Position numbers and translations under genes: made by a program
The notes under the pieces: generated by a model
Told to the model about the DNA's origin: nothing
Seen by the model: only the letters and a program-made list of their open reading frames with translations
Databases searched by the model: none
From: Exobasidium rhododendri
Taxonomy: Eukaryota; Basidiomycota; Exobasidiomycetes; Exobasidiales; Exobasidiaceae
DNA length: 64,000 nucleotides
Assembly: GCA_026210745.1 (NCBI GenBank)
Contig: CP110632.1
Location: 4,711,001-4,775,000, forward strand
Direction of reading: 5' to 3'
In this document: positions 21,489 through 33,537 of the stretch, one piece after another
Numbering within the stretch: the first letter of the stretch is position 1
Layout: each line of letters opens with the position of its first letter

Positions 21489-23275
21489 CTAATATTCGAC
21501 CATCTTTTGATCCTTCACCAACGACTGCAGACCAAGCGCCTTTTCTATACGCTCCAGTCCGACCCGAAGTGCTTTGGCTTCTAGAGAGAAAGTGAAGCGA
21601 AAATAGCCGGGAATGGGGTGATGGTACTGTGCTCCGGGAGCGATAAAGACGCCATTCTTGACAAAGTGAGCACTCAAAGCAGCCTCGGCGTCCTTTTGCG
21701 CAACCACTGTTCCGTTTTCAGGCCTCAGAAACGCCCTCAAATCGATCAGGAAGAAGTGACCTGCATTGCCGGGCACGTAGGGGATCTGGTGACTCTTGAA
21801 GAAGTCGGTCACATAGTTGTACGTCTTGGTGAGGCGGGAACGATTCGTGTCTAAATACCAGTCGAGGTACTTTTCGTCATTGAGTAGAGCAGCCCACAAT
21901 TGGCCTGCAGGTGATGCCGTCTGCGCAAAGAGAGACGTGGCCGTCAGCGCATGCATCAAAGGCTGGTTGTGCTGAGTGATGAGGAGGCCGAGTCGGAAGC
22001 CTACACAGCGGCAAGGACGGGGTGTAAGCATTTGGTACCTTTATTCGGCTATGATTCAAACCCACTCACCATTGATACTGTAGTCTTTGCTGGCACCAGA
22101 CACCACATGAACTCGGCTGGGATCCAGGCCAGCTTCTTTTTGTGTGTCTATACCAAAGATGGAGTCGAAGGGCGTCGGGTTGGGCACATCTGCTGTGGGG
22201 AATACTGATCGAGCGTAGATTCTGGGGAGGATGAAAGGGGTGAGCATGAGTGAGGATGCGGCAAGAAGAACAACTGTATGACTGCACGCACTCATCCATG
22301 ACCAGATGGAGGTCTTTCTTGGCGGCGAGCTTAGCCAGGTCAATGATCGTCTCGCGAGGGTAGATTGCGCCAGTAGGGTTCTGCAACAACAGGACAATCA
22401 GTAGACGATCTATCTCTCTCTCTCTCTTTGTATTTGCATCGCTTTCTGCGCTCACATGTGGATTGCAGACAAGCAGTACCTTCACTCGTATTCCTTCCTT
22501 CTCTGCTTGATCACACGCTTCTTCATACGACTTGACAGTGTCCTTGGAGAAGGCCTCAATCGGCTCCTGGCCGAGCAGTGAAGCTTCGGGTAATTTGCTC
22601 TTGACTGGAATAATCTTTGCCTCTGCCCTCGTCGTCAGATCGTTGTCGAAAGCATTCTGAGAAAGAAAGACACTTACACACTGAGCCTTCTTGCGCTAGA
22701 GGTGACTGAGATTTGGCTCTTGTATGCGACTCACGTAGTAGGGCACACTGATCAGGACACCTTCACCGGGCTCGCACAGCGCCCAAAAGAGTGCATCTAG
22801 GATCCCAGTCGCACCACTGCCAACCAGGATGTGCTTCTCTTCCACTCTCTCCAGAGGTGGTGTCCAAGTCTTTGTATCGTATAGACCATCTGGCACATCA
22901 TTAATCAGCCTCTCCAACGCCTTTATGAGTCTCTCGGAGGCGAAGATGCGATCGCCGTATGTCAGGTCTCTTGGCTCCAAGTTCAGTCTGCCCTTCGCAT
23001 TGAAGAACTCGACCAGCTCTTTACGGCACAGACTGTTATCCGCCACGCCACAAATGACTGCACATGTACACAATCAGCTACCCTTTACGACTTGCCCCTG
23101 CTTCTCACTCCTTGCACATCCTGTGCTCACCTACTCCGTCGGGGTTAAGGACGGCGTCGTACTGGTTGGCGATCACCTTGAGGAACTTTTCCATTTTACC
23201 TTCCATCAGCGCAGCATTTCTCTCGCCTCTCTTGGACAGCCCGTACTTTGTCACTACATGTGAGGTAGCTGTCAT
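21489..23275 (-). CDS. Class I/II aminotransferase (ACC-synthase-like fold)
   Basis: Six exons, 23275-23131, 23057-22735, 22656-22456, 22380-22292, 22221-22070 and 22000-21489, encoding 473 aa. Every junction keeps frame. Fold type I PLP enzyme: the substrate-side motif LVGSGATGILDALFWAL, the PLP-contact CNPHNPTG, the conserved DE(I)YA, and the Schiff-base lysine in SGASKDYSING, close to the SLSKD motif of ACC-synthase/alanine-transaminase-like enzymes. The C-terminal domain contains the arginine clamp PGYFRFTFS. Family members range from ACC synthase to general or secondary-metabolite aminotransferases, so the substrate is unassigned. No targeting signal is visible, so it is probably cytosolic. 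It shares no obvious operon-like link with its neighbours, as expected in a fungus. Confidence 0.88.
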
Positions 23276-23518
23276 GGCCGGGCACTATACAGCGGGGGTG
23301 TTGGTGGGGAAGGAGGGGGGAGGATGAGTGGAGAGGATGTTTCGGTCTGCTCGACGGAGATAGGCGAGATTAGAGTCTAAAGAACACACGCCAGGGAATT
23401 TAATCATAAACATTAAAGGACTTCCAGTTCTCCTCGACAAACACTTCTCCTGCACCAATCACTATCATAGTCATACACTATCAAATCGATCTTCTGCCCG
23501 GCCTCGTTGCTTTTCTTG

Positions 23519-24244
23519 TCATCCCTTTGATGCTACTGAATTGTTATTCTTTAAAGCAGTCTGCTCCTTGTCTGTGCTTGCGGCGCCACTCTCCTTTGCT
23601 GGTGTTGCTTCTACTGACGGCGACGATGACGACGATGATGATGACGGTGATGACAATGCATGCTTCTTGGGCGAGATACGATCTGGATCAGGTGCAACAC
23701 TAGGTGCTGGTGGCAAAATTGCGATTGGCAATTCCCCCTTTTCCGTCTTCAACTTCATCACCTTATCCTCCTTTGATCGTATTCCCGTAACAACGGCCCA
23801 AGTATTTGCACCGATTACGAGACTAGTGATGGCCGCGAGACTCAGGAAGGGATACTTCTTGATGCCATGAGATAGTCTACGACTGATACTCTTGCTTCTC
23901 TTTGAATTGGTTTGAATGTTGAGGCGACGATTTATATTTGCGTCTTTATCGCTGCCGCCTCCGGATGCTCCTCCAGGATTATCGCGCTCGGTTTCCCCTT
24001 TCACCTTCGATGATAAGAGACGTCGCACTTTGACCTTGAACAAGACATCGTCTCTATTGTAATGCTTGTCGAGATCGCGAAATGATATGTACTTTGCGGA
24101 TCCTAATGACCTGCGAGTCATCATATGTGCACTTTGCTCTTCGTCCAGCGAAGCCACTGCTAATTTTATGCTGCTTGCAATGGGTGCAGCCAGGCACAAT
24201 CGAAAGGAGAAAAAGGCAAGACCCAGAGCCACCTTCAGCTGCAT
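23519..24244 (-). CDS. Unknown protein with signal peptide and one membrane segment
   Basis: A single exon. The frame extends to 24346, but the ATG at 24244 opens a convincing signal peptide (MQLKVALGLAFFSFRLCLAA), giving 241 aa. The mature part has a basic region (VKVRRLLSSKVKG), a Gly/Asp-rich linker, a second basic patch and one hydrophobic segment (PFLSLAAITSLVIGANTWAV). An Asp/Ser-rich tail follows with a run of nine or so serines, encoded by an Asp/Ser-type trinucleotide run visible on the plus strand at 23617-23653. I do not recognise a family. It is probably a type I or ER/vesicle membrane protein. A similar signal-plus-hydrophobic-plus-charged design occurs in the gene at 29426-30831. 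Confidence 0.6.
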   Translation of the reverse strand: MQLKVALGLAFFSFRLCLAAPIASSIKLAVASLDEEQSAHMMTRRSLGSAKYISFRDLDKHYNRDDVLFKVKVRRLLSSKVKGETERDNPGGASGGGSDKDANINRRLNIQTNSKRSKSISRRLSHGIKKYPFLSLAAITSLVIGANTWAVVTGIRSKEDKVMKLKTEKGELPIAILPPAPSVAPDPDRISPKKHALSSPSSSSSSSSPSVEATPAKESGAASTDKEQTALKNNNSVASKG

Positions 24245-24664
24245 ACTCGACAGAATCTCAGACGTCCACCTTGTGGAAGCAGAAGAAGAGATGTTTGCCA
24301 GTGATGAGAGTGCTGAATGTGAAAAGGAGGTAAGATTTCCGCCCACAAGCCTCTCTCTCTCTCAGAACCATCTACGCCCTCCTCTCCCCACCCACAGGAG
24401 CGATCTACGTTCATCATAAGAGCGTACCCACTTGTGCCCAAGGCACAGCCGTGCAGCCATCGAAGTACCTTCCCAAAAAAAGCGTAGACCTGCTCGGTCA
24501 CGATTGGCGCAAGCTGTACTGCCTCACAAAGGGGACGTCTATGATACTTTACAGATTCGATTAGGCAAAGATTGGCGAATAATATTGATACAATACAAAG
24601 AGGAAAGGGGGGTGCGGGCGCGATCATAAACGGAGGGGCTTGACTCGTCTCTCAGAGGCGAGCT
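24245..24664. other. Intergenic, upstream of unknown secreted gene
   Basis: A 420-bp spacer, presumed promoter of the 23.5-kb gene and 3' region of the next gene. Short CT repeats lie near 24350; no gene seen. Confidence 0.5.
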
Positions 24665-26667
24665 TCAGGAAGGGGTGGGAGGCGTGACGATGTGAGGTGG
24701 TGCTTCGGTGGCGAATCTATTTGATAGCTCAATAGATCGTGAGAGAGCGACAATATCCAGAGGTTGGGAGATGGAACGAGTGTGGCCCCCGTATCTAGGT
24801 AAGGACCGATCTCTCACGCCGTTTGGTAGTGGAGCACTTGGAAGATGCGGTGTGACATTTGGCTCCCGAGCAAGCCAACTTGGCAATCTATCGGTCGTCG
24901 TGGACGTATTCAGTGTGGGAAGGGCTCGAGTCTTGTACGGTCGTCGTGGGGTCGAGTGTCGATTGGTGGGAGGAGGACTAGACTTTTCAAGTTGCTTGTT
25001 CATCGAATTCTGTCGACTTGGCGAGGTACGACGAGCAAGCCAGGCCAATCGCTGTGCTACCATGTATTGGCCGATCAGGATGGCCAGAATGGGAAGGGCA
25101 GCTTGAACAAGGAAGACGATCAAGTGTATCAGGCGACTTTGAAAGTCACCGACGTGAGTGTCATGGGCGTGTGCACTGCTGCTGTCGACACCGCTCGAAG
25201 CAGCACTGGATCCTTTGCTATAGAGTAGGTTGATACCTGGCGTATCACCAGCCTGAATAGGGCTATTCACTGGTCCAAAACGCATCTCCATCGAAGGCAC
25301 CATCTGAAAGCGAGCTCGTGACTTTCCCTTTGTGGCTTCCGAAGACAAATAGAACGAGGAAGCGGAGAGGTCTAGATAGGCGAGGAGAACAATGCAAGCC
25401 TGCGCCAAGACATGTGCTCTCATCGCTCGGGAAAAGAGGTCCATCAATGCACGGCGACGCAGGACTAGAGCAGAGAGGCCCATCAGTGCAAATGAAGGTT
25501 GCGTCAAGAAGAAGCCGATGAGAGTGATGGAAAAGGTGTCAGAGTCTGAGCGAAGGAGGGAGAGGAACCGGCAGTCAGCAACCAGCGATCAGCAGAAGGG
25601 GCAACATTGATTGACATGCACTCACGCAAAGCATAGCCATAAGCACATAAAGTGATCAAGCCGACGGCGATGAATGCTAAGCTCCATGCAAGTATACCTC
25701 GATCGATTCCCAGGCCAGCAGCACTAAAGCTCCCCTCTACGCTTGTACCGTCTTCAGCGCGAGCAGTACTCCTGCCAGTACTCTTCTCTCGTGTTAGAGA
25801 GACGCTTGTGCCAGAGGATTCCATTTCAGATGTCTTGTGAAGCGACACATCGCCATCATTGTTCCCACTTTCAGGCTCGGCTCCGTCCAAGTCAACCGGT
25901 GACGAAGTGAACGATTTCCTTTCTAATATGGGAGAATCTAGGTTGATTGAAACATCGTCACTGATCACAGCCGTGCTTTTAGAAGTCTCCTCGTCATTCT
26001 TAGCGTCGTCCTCATCTAATGCAGATATCGGGATGGGATCGCTGTCGACGTCAAAGATACTTCGAAGTTCGTCCAGTCCAGCTCGGAAGTAGGGTGAAGC
26101 CCCTTCTGCCAGCCGGGAAGCCAAGCCAATGGAGGTGCGATTGTGCGAATTTATACTGGACCATCGCCTCTCTCGATTCGACCAGACAGGGACCGATCGA
26201 TCTTCCATCTCTGTCGTGATAGGCGAGGAGAAAAGGCGAGATCGACTGGGGGAAGGAGAAAAGTCACGATGCCAAGGAATGTGCCTGTCCCTCTTGGATG
26301 CTGAAGAGGGCTCTCGCATCGAGCGCGTTCTTGACGAGCGATGAGTCCGGTCATTGGCCATTGGCGACGGATGACAGTCTTCCTTCTTGACGAACAAAGG
26401 GAGCATGGAAAGCGAGCTTGAGCCGGAAGAACGTCTTTCCATGAAAGCTGCTGAGTCGATGTCTGACAAGGAGGGCGGCAAGATGTGCGTTTGAGTTGGA
26501 CTGGCAGGCGAAGAGGGAAAAGATGTATCATCTTGTGAGGTTGGTGGACGAAAATTGCGTGAGAGCTGTCTTTCTCTCTTCTTTCTGAGAGGTGATTGTG
26601 GGGTGGGCGCGAATAGTAGTGACGGAGAAGGTGGTGATGGAGCGCTTGTTTCACCTGCAGAAGTCAT
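24665..26667 (-). CDS. Unknown polytopic membrane protein, long disordered N-terminus
   Basis: Two exons, 26667-25626 and 25545-24665, 640 aa. The first 315 residues are Ser/Pro/Arg-rich and probably cytosolic and phosphorylated. Four hydrophobic helices follow: GILAWSLAFIAVGLITLCAY, FSITLIGFFLTQPSFALMG, AHVLAQACIVLLAYLDLSA and LIHLIVFLVQAALPILAIL. The C-terminal 120 residues are again basic and disordered. The intron lies between helices 1 and 2 (GTGAGT...GCTCAG), and the frame is kept through a CAC codon. I recognise no named family; a fungal-specific membrane scaffold or endomembrane protein is possible. No catalytic motif is visible. Confidence 0.6.
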
Positions 26668-27997
26668 CGCGGAGAAGAGGTCGTGATGGAGCCTTGTCGA
26701 GTGGACTTAGATGGAGGCTACTGTTGTTTGGGGGATATCGTCCGACGAGAAAACTCGAGAGGATCCCTTTAGAATACGTCCGATCTTGTCCCCACCCCCC
26801 GGTATGATTGTGAGGAAAGTTGATGAAAGAGAATAAAGATAGGGTGGTGGCTTGATTTAAATCCAGGCGTAGCGTAGTTTCAACAAAGACAAAGGCAGAA
26901 CAAAGGAAATGCTGGAGCCGGAATAACGATGCACTAAACAGGATGCTTCAGGGGTTCCGTAGATGGGAGCTGATTATTGTGAAGCTGCTGCTACTACTAC
27001 CTAAGAAGCTCAATTCATGATCAAGTATAGTCCTGTAGAGATGTGTCTCGGCGAGGTGTGATCCCTTTGCTTCGTCCTAAAGGTGATTGAAAATTTACTG
27101 ATGTGAGGAGCCGCTTAGAATAACAAGAATGACCTGACCCGATCTTCAAGCCTTTTTCACTCACAGTCGGTTAGTCCCACCCCGTAAAAGTCCAAGTGCT
27201 AAGTCAAAAGGAAACCAAAAATAAAGTAATCAGTGCTTGCTTGCTGCCTCTTTGAGAGCGAGATTGATCGAATCTCAGCAAGGTGCAAATACAGGAATGC
27301 CCACATGGGGTCAGACGATATTCAAATCTATCACACTTTTCAGACGCGAATGTCACTTGTCATTGTTGTATCACTCTGCCGGACAAGCCAAGAACAGTCT
27401 TTTCCCATCAATTGAATTCCGCGGAAATGCCAAGGAAGCTGCTCTCAAGATGCCCAATAGTGAAATGATCATCATTCCACTGCGGGGGATTAAGCTATCT
27501 TGCTTGTTGACATGTTATCCCCTCTCTTTTCCAAGATGAGGAAAGCGGGTGCGAGTAGTGTGACCTGTCCCTCTCCTGAATGTCTTCCCCTATTAAGGAA
27601 AGAAAGCCATCTCATAGGATGCAAAGACCAACTGTGGACGCCCCCCCCCCTAATAAGACGTGAAAGGGACTCGACGATCTCAAGAACGCGCCTAAGCTGC
27701 TCACGTCATGGGTGTCTTGGCTCAGTGAAACCACTTCACGCCAGCCAGTCGCTTTCACAGCATCTTCAGACAATACATCATGCTCTTTGAGATATCATTT
27801 GACTTAACAGTGGAGGCGACATGACTTCAAAAAGGCGGTTAGGCAGGCATCACACGACCACTGAATCTTAATATTCACGTGTCTCGTCCTTTCGTTTGGG
27901 GAAAAACTTCAGAAATTCTTGACGTGAATTTTGACGTTGGAAGCGGGTGCATGAACCCTACATGACTCCATAATCTCCCTCAACCTCACCACCCGAC
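26668..27997. other. Large intergenic region
   Basis: 1,330 bp between two diverging genes. It holds short homopolymer runs, including ten C at 27641-27650, and small open frames without homology or splice partners. I see no RNA gene or transposon ends; it is presumed bidirectional promoter. Confidence 0.5.
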
Positions 27998-29195
27998 ATG
28001 TCGACGTTCCTCGCCAGCATTCCCTATGATTCGCCCTCCTTTACAGATCAACTGTCCAGTATAGTGGGCTATACTTCCATCTGGGTCTGGGTGTGTGTCT
28101 ATTCGCCGTTAGTATTTCTTTGTTTGGTGATGAGTAGTGCTTAGTGTTGCCCCTTCCCCTTCCCCCCTTTTCCTTTCCTATTGTCCGATTGTACGGTCTT
28201 TGTTTTGACACAGCTCGTGCCTTCTTTCAGCCAACTTCATGAAAATTATGTTCTCAAGAGTGGGGAAGGTCTTTCGATCACTTTCATCATCATCTGGCTG
28301 GCTGGAGATGCGCTGAATATGATTGGAGCACTTCGAGAAGGTCTTTTACCCACGATGATCATCTTAGCAGGCTACTACTGCTTGTGTGATATGGCGCTTA
28401 TTTGGCAGGTGAGAGTGACTCTGTTTCTTCTAATGCCGCACCATACTGGATCTGACGTCTCTATTTGTTTGATGATACGTCGCCAGTACTACTATTACCG
28501 CAAGTATCACGACTTCTACCACCCTGCTTCCGAGGATCAGCCAGTCTCCGAAACGACACCTCTCGTCGATCCGTCCGCCTCCTCTATTTCTGTCAAGCGA
28601 GCACATCAGCCTACTCTGGGGCAGGAGCTGCTTAGATGTGCCCTGGGGCTAGCTATCGTTTCAGTTGCTGGTGTCTTGACTTGGTACATTACACAACAAG
28701 TTGGTTGGAAGAAGCATCCCACGAGGTCTGGTCTCATCACCGTTCTTGGCAGCAAAGACAACGAACCAATCGAGTGGAAGTGGGACGCCCAGATCTCTGG
28801 CTGGGCCAGTGCGTTCCTCTACCGTGCGTACTGATCCTTTAAAAATCGTCAAAATTTGACTCAAACTAACACTTGTGATCACTTTTTGCCTCTTTGCAGT
28901 GTCGTCTAGATTCCCACAGATTCTCAAGAACAGACAGACAAAGTGTGAAGGTCTTTCTTTGGCTCTTTTCGTCTTTAGTGTTGCAGGAAACCTAACATAC
29001 TGTGCAAGTATTCTCATAAAGAGCACTGCAAGGGAGTATGTCATCGAGAACATGAGTTGGCTAGTCGGCAGTCTAGGCACCGTTTTCTTGGATTTCATCG
29101 TCTTGGGTCAGTTTGTCCACTATCGTGATGAACGCGACCGAGAGGAAAGGCAACGACGAGACGTGGAAGGGAGCCAAGCAACAGGTACCCTCTAG
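27998..29195 (+). CDS. PQ-loop membrane transporter, vacuolar cationic amino acid exporter type
   Basis: Four exons, 27998-28107, 28231-28408, 28487-28823 and 28900-29195, about 306 aa. Splicing creates the first PQ motif: YSP joined to QLHENYVLKSGEGLS, followed by FIIIWLAGDALNMIGA. The second PQ motif is SRFPQILKNRQ, followed by KCEGLSLALF. This is the seven-helix Ypq/PQLC2 organisation, with both conserved prolines present. Family members sit in the vacuole (lysosome) membrane and export lysine, arginine or histidine. The acceptor at 28230 rather than an upstream CAG was chosen because only it forms the PQ dipeptide in frame. The loop between helices 4 and 5 is Ser/Thr-rich and contains ETTPLVDPSAS, possibly a dileucine-like sorting signal. 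Confidence 0.88.
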
Positions 29196-29425
29196 TAGTC
29201 CACACCAATGTCATCAAGCAGTATATCTCACACCTTGCATCAGCAACTCCGTCATTGCATTAGACACACACAGTCAGACTCTTGCATCTTTGTACTACAT
29301 ATACCGTCAATAGAGCTCAAAATTGCAATCTTCCTATTCGATGTCGATCACTAGTACATTTGTGATCTGCTAAATTTGTTGTCTAATTCGAAGCGGCAAC
29401 AGTAGGGGTGGAATCGTGCATCGGT

Positions 29426-30831
29426 CTATAGCAGATGAGTGGGGAGAATGGATGGCAGCAACGCGTACTCTTGATCGTCAGCAGACTCCCACAAGTCTCG
29501 CTTGTGCTTGTCATTCTCCTTTCCGTCGTCTTTCTCTCTCCCTTTCCCTTTCCATTTGTCCTTCTCCTGTTTCTCTGCCTTCTCTTCTTCCTCTTCGTTC
29601 TCTTCGTCCTTCTTCTTGTACGCCAAGTGAGCTCGACCTGAAGCATAAGCCATCACGATAGCAGCAGCAGACGCTCCGAGCGCTGCCGTCACCTTGCCGT
29701 AGTCTTCAATCTTCTAAGAAAAGGCGGAGCACAAGTAAGATACGGGAAAGTGAATACGAATATAGGGTGGAGTCTTTGCTCACCTCTAGCAATGGAGCCC
29801 AGTGGTCGTACTTCTTCCACCCCTTTGCCTTTGGCGGGGCCACTATCCCAGCACGCTTATGGAGATCCTGTTTATTCCGGGGAGAAAAGAATATTAATAG
29901 AGTCCGAGAGTGAGGCGACGTAAAAAATGCTTCAACTTGACCTCACCTCCTCTTCATCGCCTTCGACTTGGTCGTTGCTTTCTTCCTTGTGCACTTCGTA
30001 CTTTCGAGCGTCATTGTTGGTCACGCTGCGATTTATTCTTGTCTCTGGCGTACTAATGTAGATACTCTTGTTGATCATTGTTATGTTATTGGTGAAAGAG
30101 GGCGAATCAGGACTGTCTTTATCGTCGTCATCGTCTTCCTTTCCCTCTTCTTGTCTCGCATCATGTCCCTTCTTTTTGCTGTTGTTGGAGTTGTCATCAT
30201 CTTTGCCGTCGCCCCCTTTCACTTTTACAGTATTGCTTTTCTCCTCATCGTCCTCAGTCTTACTCTTCTCTTTGTCTTTGTCCTTGTCTTTTTTCGTTCC
30301 ATCCGATAGACCGGCCTTCCGGCTCACTCCGTACTTGTCCTGATCGTGCGCTTTCAGTGAATTTGCAAATAGACTTACCCCAGCTGTAGAGACAGCAATC
30401 GCCGCCGATAGCGATGCGGTGAACAAGTGACGACTCATACCCTTTCCACCTCGCTTTTGAAAAGAGACATCCGCCATCTCGCCACCTTTCCCGCTTTTGA
30501 TTCCTGCATCCGTGTTGATGATATGGCCTCGAAGATATGAGGGTAGTGCAATAGCGTCGATTGCCAAGGCATCCTCATCCCAATAGTCATCGTACGAATC
30601 GCAATGATCCTCCGGCAACAGTGACAGCTGCGTCGAGGCGTACGTAGACAGAACTGACAAATCTAGAGGTTGAGGTCTGTGATGTGAAGCGTTTGCCAGG
30701 CTGATCGACTTGATAGGCTGGGCATTGGTGAAAAGAAGCGAGCTGGAGCATTGTGCAGCTTGATCATGCGTAGCCATTTCCAAAAGTACGGCAAGGAGGA
30801 AGGTATGAAGGGGTAGATGCCTGGGACGCAT
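29426..30831 (-). CDS. Unknown protein, signal peptide, two hydrophobic segments, highly charged
   Basis: Three exons, 30831-29947, 29867-29784 and 29713-29426, 418 aa. The N-terminus (MRPRHLPLHTFLLAVLLEMA) looks like a signal peptide or anchor. An Ala/Ser-rich hydrophobic stretch lies around residues 138-165 (HLFTASLSAAIAVSTAGVSL). A Lys/Asp-rich, strongly acidic low-complexity region with Asn-rich patches follows (about 180-290), then a second Ala-rich hydrophobic segment (VTAALGASAAAIVMAYASG) and a Lys/Glu-rich tail. Intron signals are GTGAGG/GTGAGC donors with CAG/TAG acceptors, all in frame. I know no family; the charge pattern suggests a membrane-associated disordered protein. Confidence 0.6.
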
Positions 30832-31388
30832 GTGACTCCTTGTTGCGAATGCTGCCTGAATCGTCTTTGGACGGAGAGGTAGAGAGAAGGAGAAAATGAC
30901 GGGATGAAGGGAGAGAAGCCAGCTCCTCTCAGAATGGTATATCGATTGGTCGACCTAGTCGGAAAAGGTGGTGCAATCCCGCGACAAAGACATGGGAATG
31001 GGTAATCGAGAATGGTGTGAGAATGGTGGGGAGCCGGGTGGGGTGAGATAATAGCCAGAGCTTGGAAGGGGGTGGAAGGAACGACCACCTAGTAGACTAC
31101 AGCTGCTCCATCATCATCAGCAGTCAACGTGCCTTCGTCGATATTTATTTCGCACCCAGATACGATAGGGCGCTGGCGTTGTGAAGGCCGTCACGATCAA
31201 ATCTCGAGACGACGCCTATTTTTACTTTTCGTCATTCTTTTCTGAGTCGTACTTGAGCCACATTTATTGAAGGGTGAATTTGGAGGCGGTGCATGGCTCG
31301 TCATAATCAGTGAGGGTAGAAATACGCCACCTTCCCTCCTTCCATGCTGTGAACTCCTACTAAAAAGGATGCGCTCAGGTACAGCTCA
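30832..31388. other. Intergenic, no gene seen
   Basis: A 557-bp spacer upstream of the charged unknown gene and downstream of the mutarotase. An open minus-strand frame overlapping it has no coding features and is rejected. Confidence 0.5.
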
Positions 31389-32730
31389 TCAGACAGTGTC
31401 GAACGAATACTCCGCTCTCCAGTGGTATGGCCGGTCTTCATCGTAGATCTGATCACGACCCCATTCTGGGTGATTGATGCCATCGACTTCAGTAAGGATA
31501 GGAAAAATGTCATTCAAAGTGTGTCGCTCTTCTCTCTGTTCCTCTTCTTGTCTACTCACTGTAGTCCTCCATCTCGATGACCATACAGCTGTAGTTTTCG
31601 TATATCTGTTCGAGTGTGCCATCACCTCCTTGTGACTTCTTTCGAGGGATAGAGCCTCCTGGCCCACTGATCCCGTCACATGTGTATATCTGAATGGCAA
31701 CCTGATCCGTCTTGACCTTCATACGAATGCAACTTTCAGGAGAGGTGAGGGTGAGAATAGTATCATGCCTCTCATGCTCGCTCATTACAAAGCAATTGTC
31801 CCATCCCTGACAGCCTGCTCCACAGACTCCTTTGGTATCATTGAACAAAGTAGCGAATGTCTTGGGATCTTGGAAGTCAAAAGGGGTGCCCTCTACGCTG
31901 GAGATAGTGCCAGTAGGTACCAATATTGGGTCCGTTTCGATGTACTTGTCAGCTTTCGGCATGTGGAGAGTGTGGTCGAGTATTGATTGTGTCTCGTGAT
32001 AGCCATGTAAAGCCCAGTAGACGTGGTGTGATAGCATGACAGGACTCCTTCCCTCGCTGACAATCGCATCCATCTGAATGTCAAAGTGACCGTCATCTTG
32101 AAGTGTATATCGTGCTGTAGTGACGACAGCCCCAGGAAAGCCCTGATTGCCTGCCTTGTCGTACAGAGTGAAGAGTACAGAGCTGGCATTCACGGCAGTA
32201 ACTTCGTAGGATCGATTGTCGAATCCATGGCCCCCATGAATGGTCGAGATGTTCTTTTCATTAAGAGGTGTGTGGAAGGTCCTGCCGTCAAGGGTGAACG
32301 TTCCATTCCTGATTCGATTGGCATATCGACCAACTTGCGGGCCAAAAAAAGGATGTATAGGATCAACACCTTCTCTTGAAGCATCATCGTAGCCAGTGAT
32401 TATATCTCTCCACACTTGATGTCTATCTTGCTTCCAGAACTCGAGCATCGTAGCTCCATGAGGCATAAAAGTGGCTCGTAAGCTATCGTCGGGCGACTGA
32501 AGAGAGATGCGCTCATACGGATCCTGTGGGTGCCTAGAGGGGACAGCGGTAGCATAGATATCACCCTTGTCCCATTCGCCTGGAAACACTCTTTGGCCTG
32601 TAAATTCTTCTTGGCCGAGAGGAGAGGGAGCCCCTTCATAGCCAACAACGCCAACAAGTACAGAGGCTAATGATAGGAGGCATAACACGAGGGAGTGCAA
32701 GACCTGCATCTTCGCACCAAAGATCGACAA
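31389..32730 (-). CDS. Secreted aldose 1-epimerase (galactose mutarotase)
   Basis: Two exons, 32730-31560 and 31486-31389, 422 aa. The N-terminus is a signal peptide (LHSLVLCLLSLASVLVGVVG); an in-frame ATG seven codons downstream could also start it. The galactose-mutarotase fold is recognisable from FFGPQVGRYANRIRNG, STIHGGHGFDN (first catalytic His region), LSHHVYWALHG (the general-acid His) and the C-terminal MVIEMEDY glutamate as general base. The second exon adds the closing strand and tail. Several N-glycosylation sequons (NGT, NIS, NRS, NAS) fit secretion. The enzyme interconverts alpha- and beta-anomers of sugars, and an extracellular form fits sugar uptake. Most fungal mutarotases without signal peptide are cytosolic, so this is the exported type. 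Confidence 0.88.
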
Positions 32731-33537
32731 GCGAAGAGATGGGACAGCGCCCTATACTGCTTCTAACGCTACGTGTGATTCTCAATGTAGTAGTGTGTGA
32801 CCCACGACAATGCGAGCACACCCGAGCCATGTCTTCCTTTCCTTTCCTCGACGCGGGGTCGGAAATCTAAAATTGCTCTTCCCCACGCCCAGTGTGGCTA
32901 CACAAGACGACACCTTGTAATGATGATGTACAGGTAGACGTCATGCTGTTTAGAGATCTTCAGCTTCCAGTAGACGCTAATTCTACTCAAAGTGAAAAGA
33001 CAACTTCAGCAGGATGAGGCAGGGCTGCTGATCCCTTCAGTGGTCACTTGATATATTAGCTTGCGCCTGCAGTAATATCAAATTACACCCCCCTTTGAAG
33101 AGCAGAGTTCTCCAACATCAGGCGAGGAAGAGCTGCTACAGTCTATGAGCCCTACTCAGCAAGCCTTCTGTCAGGGAATGGGAAGCGAGGTACTTATGAC
33201 GCAGCGTGGATGCATTCAAAGGAAGGTCGCTTTGTAGTGTCCTTCTAGCTTGGTTTTCGGATCAATACTCCGCCAGTGTCGCGCCCTCTGGCCCTGTTGG
33301 CTGGACAACTTGGACGCCTCCTCTCTCTCTCTCTCTCTCTCGGGCGCATATCGGAGATACAAAGGCTGAAGGTGGGGACAGATAAAAAGAGGTGCCCGGT
33401 GGTATGAGCAAGCGAAATACTCCTTTCTCACAGCCACTCTTTATCAGCAATTACCTACCTTCATAGCCTGCTCTTTCCACCCCAGTCTTATTCATATTAA
33501 TCGCCACATCGGGTCCCCTGATCTTTCCTCACTTCAA
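32731..33537. other. Divergent promoter region with CT microsatellite
   Basis: An 807-bp spacer between the mutarotase and the coiled-coil gene. It contains a (CT)12 run at 33318-33341, a common fungal promoter feature; no gene seen. Confidence 0.55.
33318..33341. repeat. (CT)12 microsatellite
   Basis: A perfect dinucleotide run about 200 bp upstream of the start at 33538, typical of a promoter pyrimidine tract. Confidence 0.95.

Noticed and set aside
30663-31088. 141-aa minus-strand frame upstream of the charged unknown gene
   Set aside because: Overlaps the start of the better-supported gene in another frame and lacks motifs; probably promoter.
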